Shown: piece after piece, positions 1 through 13,840 of the stretch
Layout: each line of letters begins with the position of its first letter
Position numbering within the stretch: the first letter of the stretch is position 1
Assembly (NCBI GenBank): GCA_008933995.1
Contig: WARS01000032.1
Span: 3,953,133-4,017,132, forward strand
Length of the DNA stretch: 64,000 nt
Direction of reading: 5' to 3'
Source: Datnioides undecimradiatus
Taxonomy: Eukaryota; Chordata; Actinopteri; Lobotiformes; Datnioididae
Translations under genes and position numbers: made by a program
The notes under the pieces: generated by a model
What the model was told of the DNA's origin: nothing
Seen by the model: only the letters and a program-made list of their open reading frames with translations
The model's database searches: none

Positions 1-519
1 TACTATATACTATATTTTAACAAATGGTCAATAAGGACATTAACGTCAGATAATCTTTGCTACATCAATCTATATATCAAAATGCAACACTGAAATATGA
101 GCATGTGCTCTCACGTCGTTTCTCGACCATCTGCCATTGCTTCTCTCGCCTCTTTTCCTCTCCGTGTTTTCTTGTCTCTGATGTCTGAATCCCGCCCCAG
201 CACTCCTCCACGTTTCCACTCTTGTCCTCACTCTCCATGTATCTTTCAGTCTGTCAACATGACCATATGCCAGAATTACCCATCATCCCCTCATGTTTTT
301 TAATTATAATTCTCTCTGCCTAAATAAATTCAGAGAGCCTGCAGCAGGACTTCATTCCTCTTCCTCCTTGTCATGTATCTCCATCTCCCTCCTGCCTGCC
401 TGGTCGTTTATGTCCCCTCTTCACACCGTTATTCACTGCGGCCATATGCCAATGCTGCCCGGCATACGCTGATTATTTAACATTCTCCATCTCTCTCTCT
501 GTCTCTGCTCTGATCCCAG
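1..519 (+). other. tnr: tnr intron (3' part)
   Basis: This is the 3' end of the intron before the penultimate tnr coding exon. It ends in a C/T-rich tract (about 486-517) and an AG at 518-519. I see no exon in it. The upstream fibrinogen, FN3 and EGF exons of tnr must lie to the left of the window. Confidence 0.75.
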
Positions 520-683
520 GTGACTCTCTGAGCTACCACCAGGGCCGGCCCTTCTCTACAAAAGACAGAGACAATGACATTGCTGTCACTAACTGTGCCT
601 TGTCTTACAAAGGAGCCTGGTGGTACAAGAACTGCCACCGGGCCAACCTCAATGGCAAATACGGCGAGTCCAGACACAGTCAG
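520..683 (+). CDS. tnr: Tenascin-R, penultimate coding exon (fibrinogen-like domain)
   Basis: Tenascin-R is a secreted extracellular matrix glycoprotein of the nervous system. This 164-nt exon begins in phase 1, after AG at 518-519, and ends in phase 0 before a GTAAGG donor at 684. It encodes [14 protein letters not shown], then [22 protein letters not shown] and [16 protein letters not shown]. This is the calcium-binding loop and second disulfide of the fibrinogen-like globe; two cysteines (NC and KNC) are visible. The segment fits tenascin-R better than tenascin-C, which has [23 protein letters not shown] here. The paralogous tnn exon at 31717-31880 has the same length and phases. The gene is cut by the left window edge, so only the C-terminus is present. 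Confidence 0.93.
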
Positions 684-2233
684 GTAAGGCATCCAATAAA
701 TTCACTAGAGGAGGATGAATGTGCTGGATGAAACAGTTAATGTATTTATTATTGAGCCAAACATCTGTTGTGCTGTAAACATGGATTGGATATAAAGATG
801 CACGACATGACATTGTGATTGGCAGCTCCTGTGTGTTCATGATTGAGTTAGGCAGGTGTATGGGCAGGACCTCGATGCTGCCACTCCACACCCTAAACAC
901 CACTGCACAGAGCGTGGATCAAAGTGACCTCATCAGCACAAGACGGCAGCACATCAGTGATAATTCACAGCGTGGAGTAAAAGTGGAGACCCGTCATTCA
1001 TCTTTATATACATTCACTATAAGTTAAAAAGAAACAGAGAGCTAGGTTTAGCCAAATTATTGGAAAAAAACATTTGCATTGTTATAACTGGGGTAAATAA
1101 AAGACAAAGATGGATTCACAGTTAAACATCATCCAGAGGTCCACTAGCCACAAAAGCTTGTGTTAATTTGTTTTTGCTAATTAGATCATTATTATTATTA
1201 TTATTATTGTTGTTGTTATTGTTATTATTGGTTTTTTTTATTATTATTATTGTGAAGATGTTGCATTTTCCTGAATGAATTTGTGTTTAATCAAATGAAC
1301 ACGCAGGAAATGTGAGGCCACGTTTTGTTTCAGCACTGAAGAGTGGGCCGTGGGATGAATGGAGGATTTAATTATGGTTTAATTTGTCCATGTTGTGAGA
1401 TAATTGACAAATAGAGATTTCTTCTGCCAATGCAAAGTCCCATGAAGTGATGTGATCAATGAAAATCTCTGTCATCGTGATTCTGCATTTTAATATTGAT
1501 TGGTCAAAGGGACTCGTTTCGTCAGTTTATGTGTATTAGTTCATCTGAACTCTCATACCAGTGAGTTCATATTAAACTTACAGAAATATGGGAAAGGAAG
1601 AGTTTTTTTAAAAACTTGAATCAAGCAAGTACATGTGTTTGATTAAATATAATAATAATAATATAATGGTACTTTTTTACCACATGTGAGGTGTTTTTTG
1701 AGAAGAGAGGGCTTGTCTTTTGACGAGCGTGTGATGTGCTCTAGCTGCCTCTCTCAGCTTGATGCTGAAATGGTTGGAGAAAGAGTGAGGTGTTGTGTGA
1801 AGCTGTGATTAGGCTGAACTACAAAGGGTTTGGAGCATCGCTGCTTCTCTCGCTGTGCTCTGTACCTTTCTCTTTGTTGCTTGATGACATGAAATGAGAC
1901 CAGGTGGGAGCGGAGATGGACAGGCATAAAGACACGCAGAGAGAAATTGCCTTTTAGAGAAAAAAGCTGCAAATGGAAAGGTTTTTGGCGGTGTTGGGGA
2001 TTAGCGGGGTGAGAGTGAGCCTGTAATTGCACTAAATTCGTAATTGTGCGATCTCTTAAATCAGGATTTTTGCCCTCCTGCTTTGAATGCACTTTACTGA
2101 AAATATAACATTTCCATTGTAAGACTCCATCTTTTATTTTGCATTTTCTGTCTTTTCTTCACACGCTCTTATCTCGCCTAAAAAGCCATGTTTACTCAAG
2201 CAGCTCCTGAAATCACACGTTTTGCTGTTACAG
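684..2233 (+). other. tnr: Last tnr intron
   Basis: This 1550-bp intron has a GTAAGG donor at 684 and ends TTACAG at 2228-2233. It carries a TTA/TTG trinucleotide tract at about 1187-1252. I see no exon or RNA gene inside. Short open frames here (649-903, 815-1027, 1754-2092) look like noise. Confidence 0.8.
1187..1252. repeat. TTA/TTG trinucleotide microsatellite
   Basis: Runs of ATT/TTA units are interrupted by TTG units and a T-run, within the last tnr intron. Confidence 0.9.
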
Positions 2234-2353
2234 GGTATTAACTGGTATCACTGGAAAGGCCATGAGTTCTCCATCCCTTTCGTGGAGATGAAGATGAGGC
2301 CGTTCAACTTCCGTAGCATCAGCAGCAAGAGGAGGCGGTCTGCACCTGTATAA
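2234..2353 (+). CDS. tnr: Tenascin-R, terminal coding exon with stop
   Basis: The exon follows CAG at 2231-2233 in phase 0 and encodes 39 residues before TAA at 2351-2353. It opens [20 protein letters not shown], the end of the fibrinogen-like domain, followed by [19 protein letters not shown]. The [23 protein letters not shown] core is close to what I recall of mammalian tenascin-R. The tail after MRP differs and carries a KRRR basic cluster, a position where tenascins commonly have basic residues. Confidence 0.95.
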   Translation, partial: GINWYHWKGHEFSIPFVEMKMRPFNFRSISSKRRRSAPV

Positions 2354-2905
2354 ACAAGCTCCACTCAGCCCAGAGTCATGGATAAATGGAGTTCGGATGA
2401 TGTTTAGGGATACATTTCTGCTTTGTGTATGTGCCTCACTGAGGTGCTCTTAAATGCATTTTAGTGAGTCTGCAAGAAAAAAACTGGGGTTATGACAAAA
2501 AGCTACTAATATTTTATTAATATGCTGTTGTAATATAATTTAACACATTATATTATTAATATACTACCAACAATCAGAAGCTGTTATAACCAAGGATTAG
2601 TGCGTGAAATAGCAGAGAGGCTGAAATGGCGTCCGAACTCTGTTTATGTGTGTTCCTGCCCAGCTTTAGCTGTCTTTCCCTGCTGTACTTCTACCCAGAT
2701 GATAGAGGACACTGTATGTAATTTATTAAAAACTTTGAATGACAATGGTTCTACTTGCTGTATAAAAATGGAAAGGCAAACCAAGAAGTGTGTGATTTGC
2801 CTTTCCCTGGGATGTGAGGAAACGTGCTCGGAAACGCCCTCCAGAGCGCGAGAGCTTGTGTTATTTTAACTGTTACGTAATAATAAACACTTTTAACGAA
2901 AAATA
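2354..2905 (+). other. tnr: Probable tnr 3'UTR with poly(A) signal
   Basis: The sequence after the tnr stop has no further coding signal. The first canonical AATAAA lies at 2882-2887, about 530 nt past the stop, so cleavage near 2900 is the simplest reading. Another AATAAA lies near 6029-6034, so a longer 3'UTR is possible. The 89-codon open frame at 2600-2869 lies inside this segment and has no recognisable features. Confidence 0.5.
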
Positions 2906-3230
2906 TACTGTATATGCCCTTAAACCCCTTAACTGTAAGATATATATATTTTTATATAACTGATATTGTGACAAAATTCCATCTATTTAATATGATTTGA
3001 TGCCTTGGTTTAATCATAAAACATGATGAAAAACACTGGACACGAGAGATGAAATTAACAAAGAAAAGCAAAACTGAACCTCCAGAATCATCATTCACAA
3101 AGCGGTGCACCAGCAACAGCTTCATTAGCGTCTGTTTTATTCATTTTATTTCTCTCTAATGGCGTTGCTGTTAATTACAATATCTGTTATGTTAATTATT
3201 GAGGCAAAATGAAAATCACCAACCTTAAAC

Positions 3231-3262
<32 letters not shown>

Positions 3263-3269
3263 GATTATT
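3231..3269. repeat. TTA microsatellite
   Basis: About ten TTA/ATT units, followed by an ACG interruption. A second, shorter interrupted tract of the same motif lies at 3364-3393. Confidence 0.9.
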
Positions 3270-6200
3270 GGTAGCCACACTGAGATAGTATTTGCACTAT
3301 GAGTGGGAACACAGCAAAGCTACTGTTAAATGAATTCCAATTCTTTCTTTAGTTCACGGGGCAGTTATTATTACTATTATTATTATTGTTATTTTCTGGA
3401 CGTTCTTTTCAAGCAAATTACACACACTTCATTGTCTGTTTCACCTGTGTTGTAGATGCTGCGGTTGCTTGCAGAGATGGTGCTAATAGATGTAACATTT
3501 AACCAAAGATCTGCATCATAAAGAGTCGCCCTGCTGTTTGGAAATATGCCAGTCAGTTTTCTGTCACCAAAGTCACTGAAGCAGCTTTTTTCCCTACATT
3601 AATAGATTCTCACTTTTCAGGGACTTTTATGGTAATCATGTCCCCTGGCATTATTTTATGCAATGTGAACACTAAATTCTATGCAAAAGAAAGTCAGGGT
3701 GGGCATATTGCAGATTTTAGCCCGGCCTCTCCCCTGCTGCTAGCTGAAATGAACTTAACAAAGAAAGCAGAACAGTAGGTGGAGTGGAGCCAAGTCTTTA
3801 TTCTGTGTCCTTCTTTTACTCGCTTCGCTACTTAAGCTCCCCGGTGAAACAACAAAATCAGCAAACATGGCAGAGAATGTATTCTTTTAGTAGCACGGGC
3901 GTAATCTGCAGCGTGCCCATCAAGCATTTTGTTCTATTCAGTGTTCACACTGTTGCACAAAGCGTTCAGTGCCAATGCGTTTAGTTGACTGCAGTTTTCT
4001 GGAAATGGGTCTGTTTTAGTTTCCTGCCTCCTCTGTTGGAGGAAAATTATCTCTGCAGAGTTTGAAGACGAAACCACACACACAACTGGCTCAAACACCT
4101 CTCTGGCTTCATACTATCAATACAAGCTAAATTTATTGTCAAATACAATTCATGGAAAATCAGTGCTGCCATCGCTGCAAGCAACATTTGGTCTCATATA
4201 TATTCAATAATCCAAATATTAATGTCTGGAAATGTCTCTGTTGTGTACTGATTCTTCAACTCAGTTGTCTCATTGAAGCAAACCAGCAAATCTGGCTTGT
4301 ATAATGTGACTGTGTATGTTTTTCATTTGTGCTTTTTAGACTTTAGAAAACAATTGTGACTCTCCCCTCTATAAACTACTACTAATGTATTCATATAGAT
4401 ACTCTATGACTTTTGGTGTGTTCCCCCATTAGATGCAAACTAATTCAGAGAGCCCTGTGAAGCATTTCTCCTTAAACCACAACATACTTATAACCACATT
4501 GTGTTCAGGGACAGATGGAACCTGCATGTTGACTACATTGAAATCAAGAGCCTGATAGTAAACAACAGATATCATAAGAATACGATTTCATTTGAACTGT
4601 AGTGACACGTTTCTTTGCTGAACTGGGAAAAGCCGCTCTTGAAATGGTTTGTGTGGTTGAAAATGCAGATAATTTCTATCATCGGGCCTCTAAGCTGTTG
4701 TGACAACAGTAAAAATTGCCTTCAAAGGCAAAATTAAACATAAAATAAATATTTATAACAAACTGTTTCAACACGTGACCTTTCCCAGGTCTGATTTATG
4801 TTTTAGTGTCAAAGTGACTGTTTCAGAGCCTCTCATGCAATCCACCTCCCGTAGTGATTTATATTAGCATAGGCGATTCTCTGTGTACGTATTTCATTAA
4901 CGACTTAGATGAAGTTTGTCTCAGTGCATTTTTGTTCGAGGAACAAAGGTCACGAAGCTTTTCAGAAAAGGAGCAGAATGTTATTTGTATTGTGAGGGAT
5001 TCATGTCTCTCATGGCAAATTATGAGGTGCTCTTAAACATTCAAGGCGGAAGCTGGTACATACAGTATTTAAGCTTATTTTACTTATTTCTTCTGACCAT
5101 CCTTCATTCACTGAAGCTTTTTCTTCACTAAAAGGAACTTGTCCTGCTGTGGAGGAGCCTCTGTCCTGCCTTTCATGTTAATGTTATCATCCATATATTT
5201 GTTTTTCCTTCTGTTTGTATTGCTTCTGACAAACATTGCATTAGTTCCATTAGTATAATTAAAGTTTAGTAATATAACTCTTCATTTAGAGCTTTCAGGA
5301 AAACAAGGTCTGAACTTGAGAAAATGCAGAGTGTCTTGTGATGGAAACAACATGCCTGAAATCACAAAAACAAAAGAAGATGTATTTTGTTGTTATTGTT
5401 CTTGCATCAAGGGAGATCAAGATGTTTGTTTTTCTTGTTGCAAGACAGCTGATCAAGCACTTTTTTTTAATATATTGGCTTTTTGTTTGTACTCCATGTT
5501 TAATGTCAACTTCTCACTGTACTGTGTAACAGCAGGTTTGGAAAGAGCTTCTCCTCCATTATTTCAATTAAAAAATTCAGTCACTGGAGTCCACTCACAT
5601 CTCCATCACTGTCTGTTTCTCCTGAGCTTCTCAACGTAAACCTTTTCCCTTAATTTATTTCACTATTTATTTTCCACTTTCTCTGTAAAGAAATACCATT
5701 GATAATCACACTAAGTCCTCTATGGTATTGAAAGGAAAATGCATTATTTCATTGGTTTCTTTTACAAATGAATCAACTGATCTAACCACCGTGTTTGGTG
5801 GTATTTGTTATATAAGCCAGAAACTGTATGAAACTGCATTGATTTGGATTCTTGCCATGGAAATGTAAATGTTGACAACATGTGAATCTTGACTGTTTGA
5901 AAAGCTCATATATGCTGAAAAAAAAGGATTTATTGTTGGATAACCTTGGATATTACTGTCAAATCTAGCTCTAGTTTGACTTAAACATGTACTATATAGT
6001 TCCTTTTTTAATACATTTTCTACATATTAATAAAACACTCAAATAGTCTGATTATACTGTGTATTGTTTCTGTTTATTACTTGTGTGCCAAGAACATGCA
6101 GTTATATGTTAAGCTTCTGGTGAACTGTTCCCATCGATGTCTTTGAACATCTTTGCACAAACAAACCCTCAGACAGTTCCCTCATTTTTGGAGTTTTATA

Positions 6201-7526
6201 GAAAAGTCGAGGTCTGTGGTAACTGTAACTGCTCCCCCCTCTTTACCCCTGTAAAATAATGAAGTACCAAGAGTCGACTGACTCCATGTCATAAACTTTT
6301 CAAAGTGTCTTCACCTCTAATTGGAGGCCATTAAAAACTGAAGCAAGGCCAGCAGCAGTTACAAGTGAACAGTGAAAGGTGCCGTCATAAAGGTTTGCCA
6401 GTGTGGTTCGGCTCCAGGACCTCTAATTTATGCTCACACGCAGACACAAGGCAGACCTGCGTGGATATGATACACACCCGAAGACCTGGAGTGCAACATA
6501 CTGACTAACCATTTATTCTACATGAGAAAATGTAGAATTTTTTAAAAGGGTGATTGTAGAGGTCAGAATCCAGAAAAAGCCCATTTTAATACCATCAAAA
6601 TAACATCAACTGACTTTCTACCAAACCTAATCCAACAGGTTATACCAAACTTTTTCTGTTCTCACAGTAAGTGTAAAAACACACATGTGGTTTTTAAGGG
6701 GTATTTCTTGTGTCCCTGTGATGTGGCCAGGCAACCAGCAGAGACTCCAGGAAGTTGCTGCACCAGGCTTCAAGATAAACGTATTTATTAATTAGCTGTA
6801 GAGGTGGAGGTGGTAGGTGGAGTTTGCTTTCTTTTGGAAAAAACCAGGCTAGATGTTTGCAGCCTTTCTGGTGAAGCAGTAGCTATGTTTCAGCAGACAG
6901 AGTGGGATTTAATGAACCCTTAGCAAGAAAACAAACACGTTTTCCAAAAAGTTATTGCCTTATGTCCACAAATACTGGAATTAATCAAGTAAAATATACA
7001 TCCACCAGAGAAAATCAATATAACAACATAACAATAATAACATTATAATAACATTAAGATAGAAGTAATATACATAGCGATAACAGTTTGCCCAACAATA
7101 AATCATAGTTAGCTACTTAAAGCTGGTGTTGGCAGTGTTATTAAAAACTCCACAATGACCTTTCAGCATCATACAATTACGGCAGCCAGAGAGAAAACTA
7201 GACTGCTGCATCTCATCTTGGCTGAGTTTTCACACTTCCTTCCACCAATCTCAGGTCAGATCAGAGACAGGACGTTCCTATAGGTTGCTTCATAAATGCA
7301 GATTTGCCATTAGCAGACAATGTTGTTGAAAATCTTGTGACAAATGATAAATTTACAATACTTCCTTCTCCTGCAGCAGTGTGACATATAAAACACATGT
7401 GAACACATGTCACAGCTCCACACGCAGCCTTAGCCTCATTATGTTTGATACCATGGTGCTCAAATCAGCGAATGGAAAAAAGACATGATGACAAACAGTG
7501 AGGAGTAACTTGAGAGGGGGCAGAGC

Positions 7527-7551
7527 TGTGTGTGTGTGTGTGTGTGTGTGT
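7527..7551. repeat. TG dinucleotide microsatellite
   Basis: About twelve uninterrupted TG units, then TTTGTGTG. Confidence 0.95.
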
Positions 7552-8315
7552 TTGTGTGAAGTACTAGCTGTGTGGCTTTGAGCGGGTCCAATTTTCTTTT
7601 CTGTGTTACTGGAGGTCAGTGTGACAGTGGAATAATATGGCGCCCCCCCTTCCAGAGAAATCAGGTCCTCTGCTGTTTCTTGCTGCAGCAGAGTGTTGCT
7701 GAGGCAGTCGAAAATGAAGTCTGGACTTTCGTGTCATCACGCTGTTAGACAGAGTGGAAACTGTCTGAGAAGCCCAGGGCGCTCTGCCCTGGGGCCGCTA
7801 AGTGTTAGAGGGATGTCTCAGGCCACAAATATAATGACAGTCTTGGTTATCATAACAGGCACAGGAAACAAAATAATGAAAGACAAATTATCAGCTACAA
7901 AAGCACTTAAATAAAGTGGTACAATCCAGAAAAGGTGTTTGAGGAGCTCATAAAAGATGCCTGCCAATATTTACCTGGTCTCAGATCTGACAATATGGCC
8001 GACAAACAGAGACTGACTGCTGGTGGCAAAGCTAAAAGGAGGAAGAGATGAGTAATAGGTTCTGATTGAATAAAGGTCAGCTGTTAGAGGTTTACAAGCA
8101 AAGTTATTTAATGAAGTTAAGGCTGTTGAAAGATGCAGATCTTTAAAGATGAAGCAGTTGTCCAAAAATTTCATCTACTGTTAAGATAAATATTATTATT
8201 CTCATCTCTACTGCAAAGAAAATCAATGTTATTAAAAATAGCATCGAAAGCTATAATTTACTGGTGTGAGCAGCTACTTTGAGCATCTTTACTCACGCAG
8301 AAAAAACATGCACAG

Positions 8316-8317
<2 letters not shown>

Positions 8318-8354
<37 letters not shown>

Positions 8355-8355
8355 C
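8318..8355. repeat. CA dinucleotide microsatellite
   Basis: CA units with one CG interruption near the right end. Confidence 0.95.
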
Positions 8356-11300
8356 GTTGTAACAGCTACTGATTTTATTGCAATAGCAGATACTCACAAA
8401 ACCTCAGTTCAGCAGTTTTAAGATTCATTGTTTAATTACTGCATGTTCTAATTATCCATTAATTATCCATTCAGATGTCTGGTCAGCAGAAACAACTTGG
8501 TAAATAATGAGCCTGCGTGAGGTTTGTGAATATATTAAAGAGTCAGACACAAATAAATGAGCAGTGCAGGATTAACAGTGTGGTAAAGGTCACAGAGATA
8601 AGCTCCTGTTCAGTCTTTATCAAAACACTTCAGGCGAACTGCTGTGTCATGAGAACAATACTCACAGTTTGACAAGGTTCTCTGACAGTCATGTGGAACC
8701 TTTGTTTACACTATCATGCTTGAACTATTGCAGTTTGCTAAATTTGACTGTAGCTTTTATAAGATAGAAGAGACTGTAAGTAGCTTCAGTAATGTGGTGA
8801 TGTGTTTTCTCCCTTTTCCTGCAATTTTATATAACTTTTTAATAATTTACTCAACGTTCTGCTTGTGTGCAGTGTCCTTTAACCAATGACGAAGCTCCAC
8901 AGGGAGCAGTGGTTTGAATTCAAAACTGGTCATATAGACGAGGGCGTCTTTCTCAATTGAAAAAACACAACGTGATTATAAAGTATGATTAATTAAACAG
9001 ACTACAAACCCCACTGTGGCGATGACATTGTCACAGTCTGCTGGCTTCATGCAGTGCATCAAAGGCTGTGTTTGTAGTTCTTACATGAAAGACATGTCAC
9101 ACTTTCGCGTGGGAATAAAAAGTGCTGTTCAGGTTTTTTCCATATTTAATGGGAAATTATCCGACTTTAGCCTTTTTTTGCAACCAGCAGGTGGAGTGAA
9201 ACTGTTTCTGGGGTTTCTGAACATGTTATTAGTTGTAGTGATAGTGCACCTTACAGCTGCCAGGAGTCAGATCTTAGAAAACCAGAAGAACAGAATTTCA
9301 AAACAAAGCCTCCGACCACATCAGGTTAGCTGAACCTGCCAGGGACTTCAGTTATCTCATCTCGAAACAAATTAGAAGACGTTTATTTGAGTGTCACAAC
9401 AATGTGTTATATCACAAAAGGAACTGAATGTATTTGCATTTCTACAGATGTTGAAAAGAAGAGTAAGTAAATCACAGCTGGGCTTATTAACCAGGTATTA
9501 ACCAACCACAGGTGCCATATTGTATTTTCTGTGGTTCATCATGTGAGAATCTTGGCTGAACTCAGAGGAGAGCAGAAAAGTTTGGTTAAAAACAAAGTTC
9601 ACGTTTGACTGAGGTTCAGTCGTGTGTAGCTATACGGACACGGCTGGCGTATCAGCCGGCAGGCTGTAGACTCAGCTATCTGACCACTGTTATACACTGC
9701 TGGTACTTGTACAGCAGCTGTAATGTAGTCCCTCACATATTGTACATAATTGTGAGAATTACAGCAGCTGTGAAAGCATGTAAATTACACATATTAGTTT
9801 AATTATGCAAACATTAATGAGAACAATGGTTGTGGCTTACGACTATTGTTTGTGAGTTAAAGAGCAGGGCTCCAGAACATCCAGTCCTGCGACTGACTAA
9901 GGCTGCTATAGGACATTGGTCCTGTCAGCATCCCAACCATAAGATGATTTGTTGACTCCAGTAAGTCAGCTCTGTAACTCTCCCAAATCCTAGTGTCTCC
10001 TTTCAGGGCTTCATGGATTTCTTTTTTGTTAAGTCTGTGAGGGTTTACGGTGGCTTCCTGCAGAATCGCCAGAGTTGCTTCTGCAGAAGTGCTTGAGGGC
10101 TCTGAAGTGAACTTTCATGAGGAATTTCAGGGAGTCTGCAAAGCTGCAAATTTACACATGGAATGTTTTCTGATTGCAGCATTGTTCTATGAGCAAATTA
10201 GGCACAAAACACTGCTCTATTTTATATGCTGTCCTTGGTAAACTCATGAGAAATATTAGTTTACCTGTTTCCATGTTCATGTTCAGTTTTTTATAACTGT
10301 CCAGAAAAATCAAATGGCCAAACACATCATTCAGAGATCTAATTTCAATATTCATGAGTCCTCTCTGCTCAGATACAGAATTATAAAGGTATTGAAAATG
10401 CACAAATGTCAGAAAATGTGATTTTTGTGCAGCTAAACGCAGCACGAACAGCCCAACAGCATAAATGTTCAATTTTGCATGGTCAAGGGAACAGGAGGCA
10501 TTCATTCCTCTTTCTCCTCTCCTGTCTCTCATCTCTCCTCTGTCTCCTCAACCCATCCATCCAGTAATGCCTCTACCATCTCTCTGCAGGACTGAGGACA
10601 GAGCTGGTGACAGAGTGAGGCTGATGAAAAGCGGCGTTGTGAGCCATCCCCAGTCTCCCATGCGCTCGTAAAGTCTCTTTACATCTCACTGAACCCAGAA
10701 AGTTAACAGGCCCTGGCAGGCATCTGAATAAGAGGGAGGTGTAACCCAGATCTCCCAGTTAGAGTCTCTCTGTGATGGCGTTGTAAACACCGGCGCTTAA
10801 TTGGGAAACCGGCCGGTGAACAGCTTGATTTTCATCAGCCATTTATTGATGCACAAAGCTCCACGAGTTGAGGTGGAGGAGCCTGCTGAGGGCCTCATAG
10901 CTCACAGAGGCACGAAGATTTGACTGTTCACGAGTTGAATGTGAGGTAAGACTAGTTGTGCTACGCATGCATCACATTCAACAAATGAAATTGTTTCTTT
11001 TGTTTGTTGTTATTAGAGGATCACAGCTGAAAACGAGTAAAACAGCCATTATTGGAATGATCTATCTATCCACTCATTAAGGTTTTCAACACCCTTGAAC
11101 GCTGCAATTAATGAATGAATGCATGAATGGAGGCTCTGAAGCCTGAATTACTTAATGAGACTGTTTTTCTTTTATTATTCTGCCAACTAATACTGACTGA
11201 CCAATTATGCCCTAAACTTACATATATTTTAGTTTTAATTCCCTTCTCATTAAGTCTTTGCTTCCTGCAGCAGCTCATGCTTTATCCTCCCACAAGCCCA

Positions 11301-11842
11301 AATGTTAACGGAACATCTAAATGCACTCATGCCTCCACGTCGTCAATGGCCCGGCCTGTAAATGTAGTTGTGAGCTGATGTGGTTAAGATGGTGAGGTTA
11401 TGAGTAGAAACACAGTCAGACTGACAGCTGGACTCCGGGGGAACAATTACCCCAAACTGAACCAAGAGGAAATAATGGTGTACACTGTTAACGTGCTGTT
11501 GTTGATTGTGCTCAATTTCTGGACATTGGACTCTGAGTTTGTCTCAGCTTTTTTTTCTTTTTTTTCCCTGCTTTGCCATTTTCTATTCATGATTCATAGC
11601 CAAATAGGAAATAGAGTTTGATTTCTTCAGTGTGCCAGCAGCGCTCTTAACACCCCCCATCCTCCTTGCATCAGTTGAACTACACAGAAGTCCTTAGGAG
11701 CCATTCAGATATGAGAGCTGACACACATATGAAAGTGTCTCTGAGGGCTACAGTGACCTGAGGGATGAGCTCAGCAGAGAGTTCTGTACTTTATCACATC
11801 ACCTACAGGATGTTACATGTTCCAGACTTTGGACACAGTGCA

Positions 11843-11844
<2 letters not shown>

Positions 11845-11880
<36 letters not shown>
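11845..11880. repeat. GT dinucleotide microsatellite
   Basis: Eighteen GT units. It faces a CA tract 64 bp downstream, so the two are complementary. Confidence 0.97.
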
Positions 11881-11882
<2 letters not shown>

Positions 11883-11944
11883 ATTGAGAGTAAGATTATA
11901 TTTGCTATTTGAGAGTGTGTCTTAGCCCCAGTTCAGTGCACAAG

Positions 11945-11969
11945 CACACACACACACACACACACACAC
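11945..11969. repeat. CA dinucleotide microsatellite
   Basis: About twelve CA units, complementary to the GT tract at 11845-11880. Confidence 0.97.
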
Positions 11970-13682
11970 GCATCAATGCACAGTATGAATTGTGTTGAAG
12001 TGAATGGAAATTGTACTCTCATGGCATGTGAGTATGACTATGACTGTCAATGACTGTTTTTGGTCCATATTTGTACCAAAGGACCAGGAATAAATGAGGA
12101 ATGTCAGGAATGTTTTCAGTACTTGATGGGAAACCCCCTGCCTAAAAAAAGAAAAGATTTATCTCACCATCTTAGCATCAGCTACAGAAACTGCATCTGA
12201 CGGTGCTGAGCTGTGGTTACACAAACATGTGTATAATCATGGATAGTGTATGCAAGTGTAGGTGTCACATGGTTTGGGTGGTGAAAATGTCTTCCTCATG
12301 GCATAAACAGAAGCACATGATGATCAGCAAATGTTCACAAGTTTTGTTTTATTGTTTCTGTTCAGTGACTCAAACTTAGCCCAGTATCTTCAATCACAGC
12401 ACAAATAACACAAATTTAGATTTTCAAATAGCATGCAGGGTAAATGACAAATACTGTTTTTTTTTATCCAGATGATACACTTATCCATCCCATTAACTTC
12501 TGCTGAGAACAATAAAATTACAAAATATCAGGTGACATAGTAAAAAAAAAGTGAAAAGTCAATGTATGGGGTGGATGGATGGGTCAAATCAACACAGGAC
12601 TTTTACCCCTGAACCTGGTGTTTGTGTGTTTTAACGTATTAACACCATGTATTGAGCTTACATGACATACATAAATTAACTTAACCAAATTTAATCAAAA
12701 TACGACTGTTACCTCACCTTATCCACGTTTATTTCTGTTACCATGACAACAAAGGATCTGCTCTTCAGAAAACTGGCATCACTTGCACCTAAAATTGGAG
12801 TTATTAACAGGCGACACTGATGAACATTAATTGTGATGAAAATATGACACAGTGAGCAAAGTAATGCTTGTAAAAGATTCAGTCACTGTCATGCTAATGA
12901 AAATTGATTTTGAACAGGTTTTTAGAAGTTGTTGTTGATGTAAATGTTTTTTTTCTTCGCTACAGGGTGAAACCATCTAATTGAACTTACTTACATGGTT
13001 GTGATACTGTATGCAGGCCTTGTCATCCTAAAGAATCAGAGCATGTAAAATGGGGAAGTGTGTTTTTGTACTTCCTGGTTATCCCATGACCATATAATGC
13101 CATGCCACTTGCTGACTGTCTTTTTTTATGCATGACTGTCAGACATTTCTGTTTGCAGGAAACACTAGTCAATGTCTGACTGTAAAAGATAATGACACAG
13201 CATATATATTGCAGCATTAATTTGATGTACCACTCACTCGTTCATATCCTGTCTATATATCTTAACTTGAGAAGATTAACATGTCATCTGCTCATTAAAT
13301 CTGGGGCTAGAGCAAGTAGCCGCTGAGTTCCCGTGGTCTCCACCTGTTTGCCTGGCAATGTAGCTGTAAAATGCTGAATTGTCATTTTGGACATTAAGTT
13401 GAACAACTTGCAGTACTACAGTCGCTAGCTTAGCTTACTGCTCTGTGCTGCATGGTTTCATACACTAATTTCATTTCTGTGTCTGCTCTCCGTGTTCTGC
13501 CATTACTGCTTGTGTCTGTCTTGCCAGTGGGATGAGGCAGGACTTCTTTGATTTGACCAAGTAAAAAATAAACATAAACTGAAAGCAACTGTGTGAGGCA
13601 ATAAAAATAATTTTATGCATCTTGTTTCTGTATTGAGTAACACAAATGTGATTTCATGTGTTACTTAGTTTTAGTGGTGGTG

Positions 13683-13840
13683 GTAACTTTGGACAAAGCC
13701 AGGCTAGTTGTTTCCCTCTGTTTTCAGTCATTATGCTAAGCTAAGCTAACCAGTTGCCAGCTCCAGCTACATATATCCCAGTGGTCACTTTTCTCATCTA
13801 AGAAGGAGAGTCAGTGTATTTTCCAAAATGTCAAACTCTT
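13683..13840 (-). repeat. Dispersed teleost repeat, degenerate copy (family A)
   Basis: The sequence contains the diagnostic core GCTAAGCTAAGCTAACC (about 13736-13752), an AGCCAGGCTAG block just upstream, and a CAAAATGTCAAACTCTT end. I recognise these from a repeat widespread in percomorph genomes. It lies in reverse orientation relative to the copies at 23578 and 60738. I cannot assign a TE class; no open frame is present. Confidence 0.6.

Larger units (their letters stand above)
2906..13682. other. Intergenic region, tnr to kiaa0040 (left part)
   Basis: No gene is recognised. Open frames are short (about 60-126 codons), lack family motifs and have ordinary AT-rich fish intergenic composition. 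Contents are TTA tracts (3231-3269, 3364-3393), a GT tract (7527-7551), a CA tract (8318-8355) and a facing GT/CA pair (11845-11880 and 11945-11969). Undetected noncoding RNAs or enhancers cannot be excluded. Confidence 0.6.

Noticed and set aside
2600-2869. 89-codon + strand frame after the tnr stop
   Set aside because: It lies in the probable tnr 3'UTR and has no family resemblance or signal peptide.
10152-10532. 126-codon - strand frame in the intergenic region
   Set aside because: No motif, no splice context, composition like its surroundings; consistent with chance.
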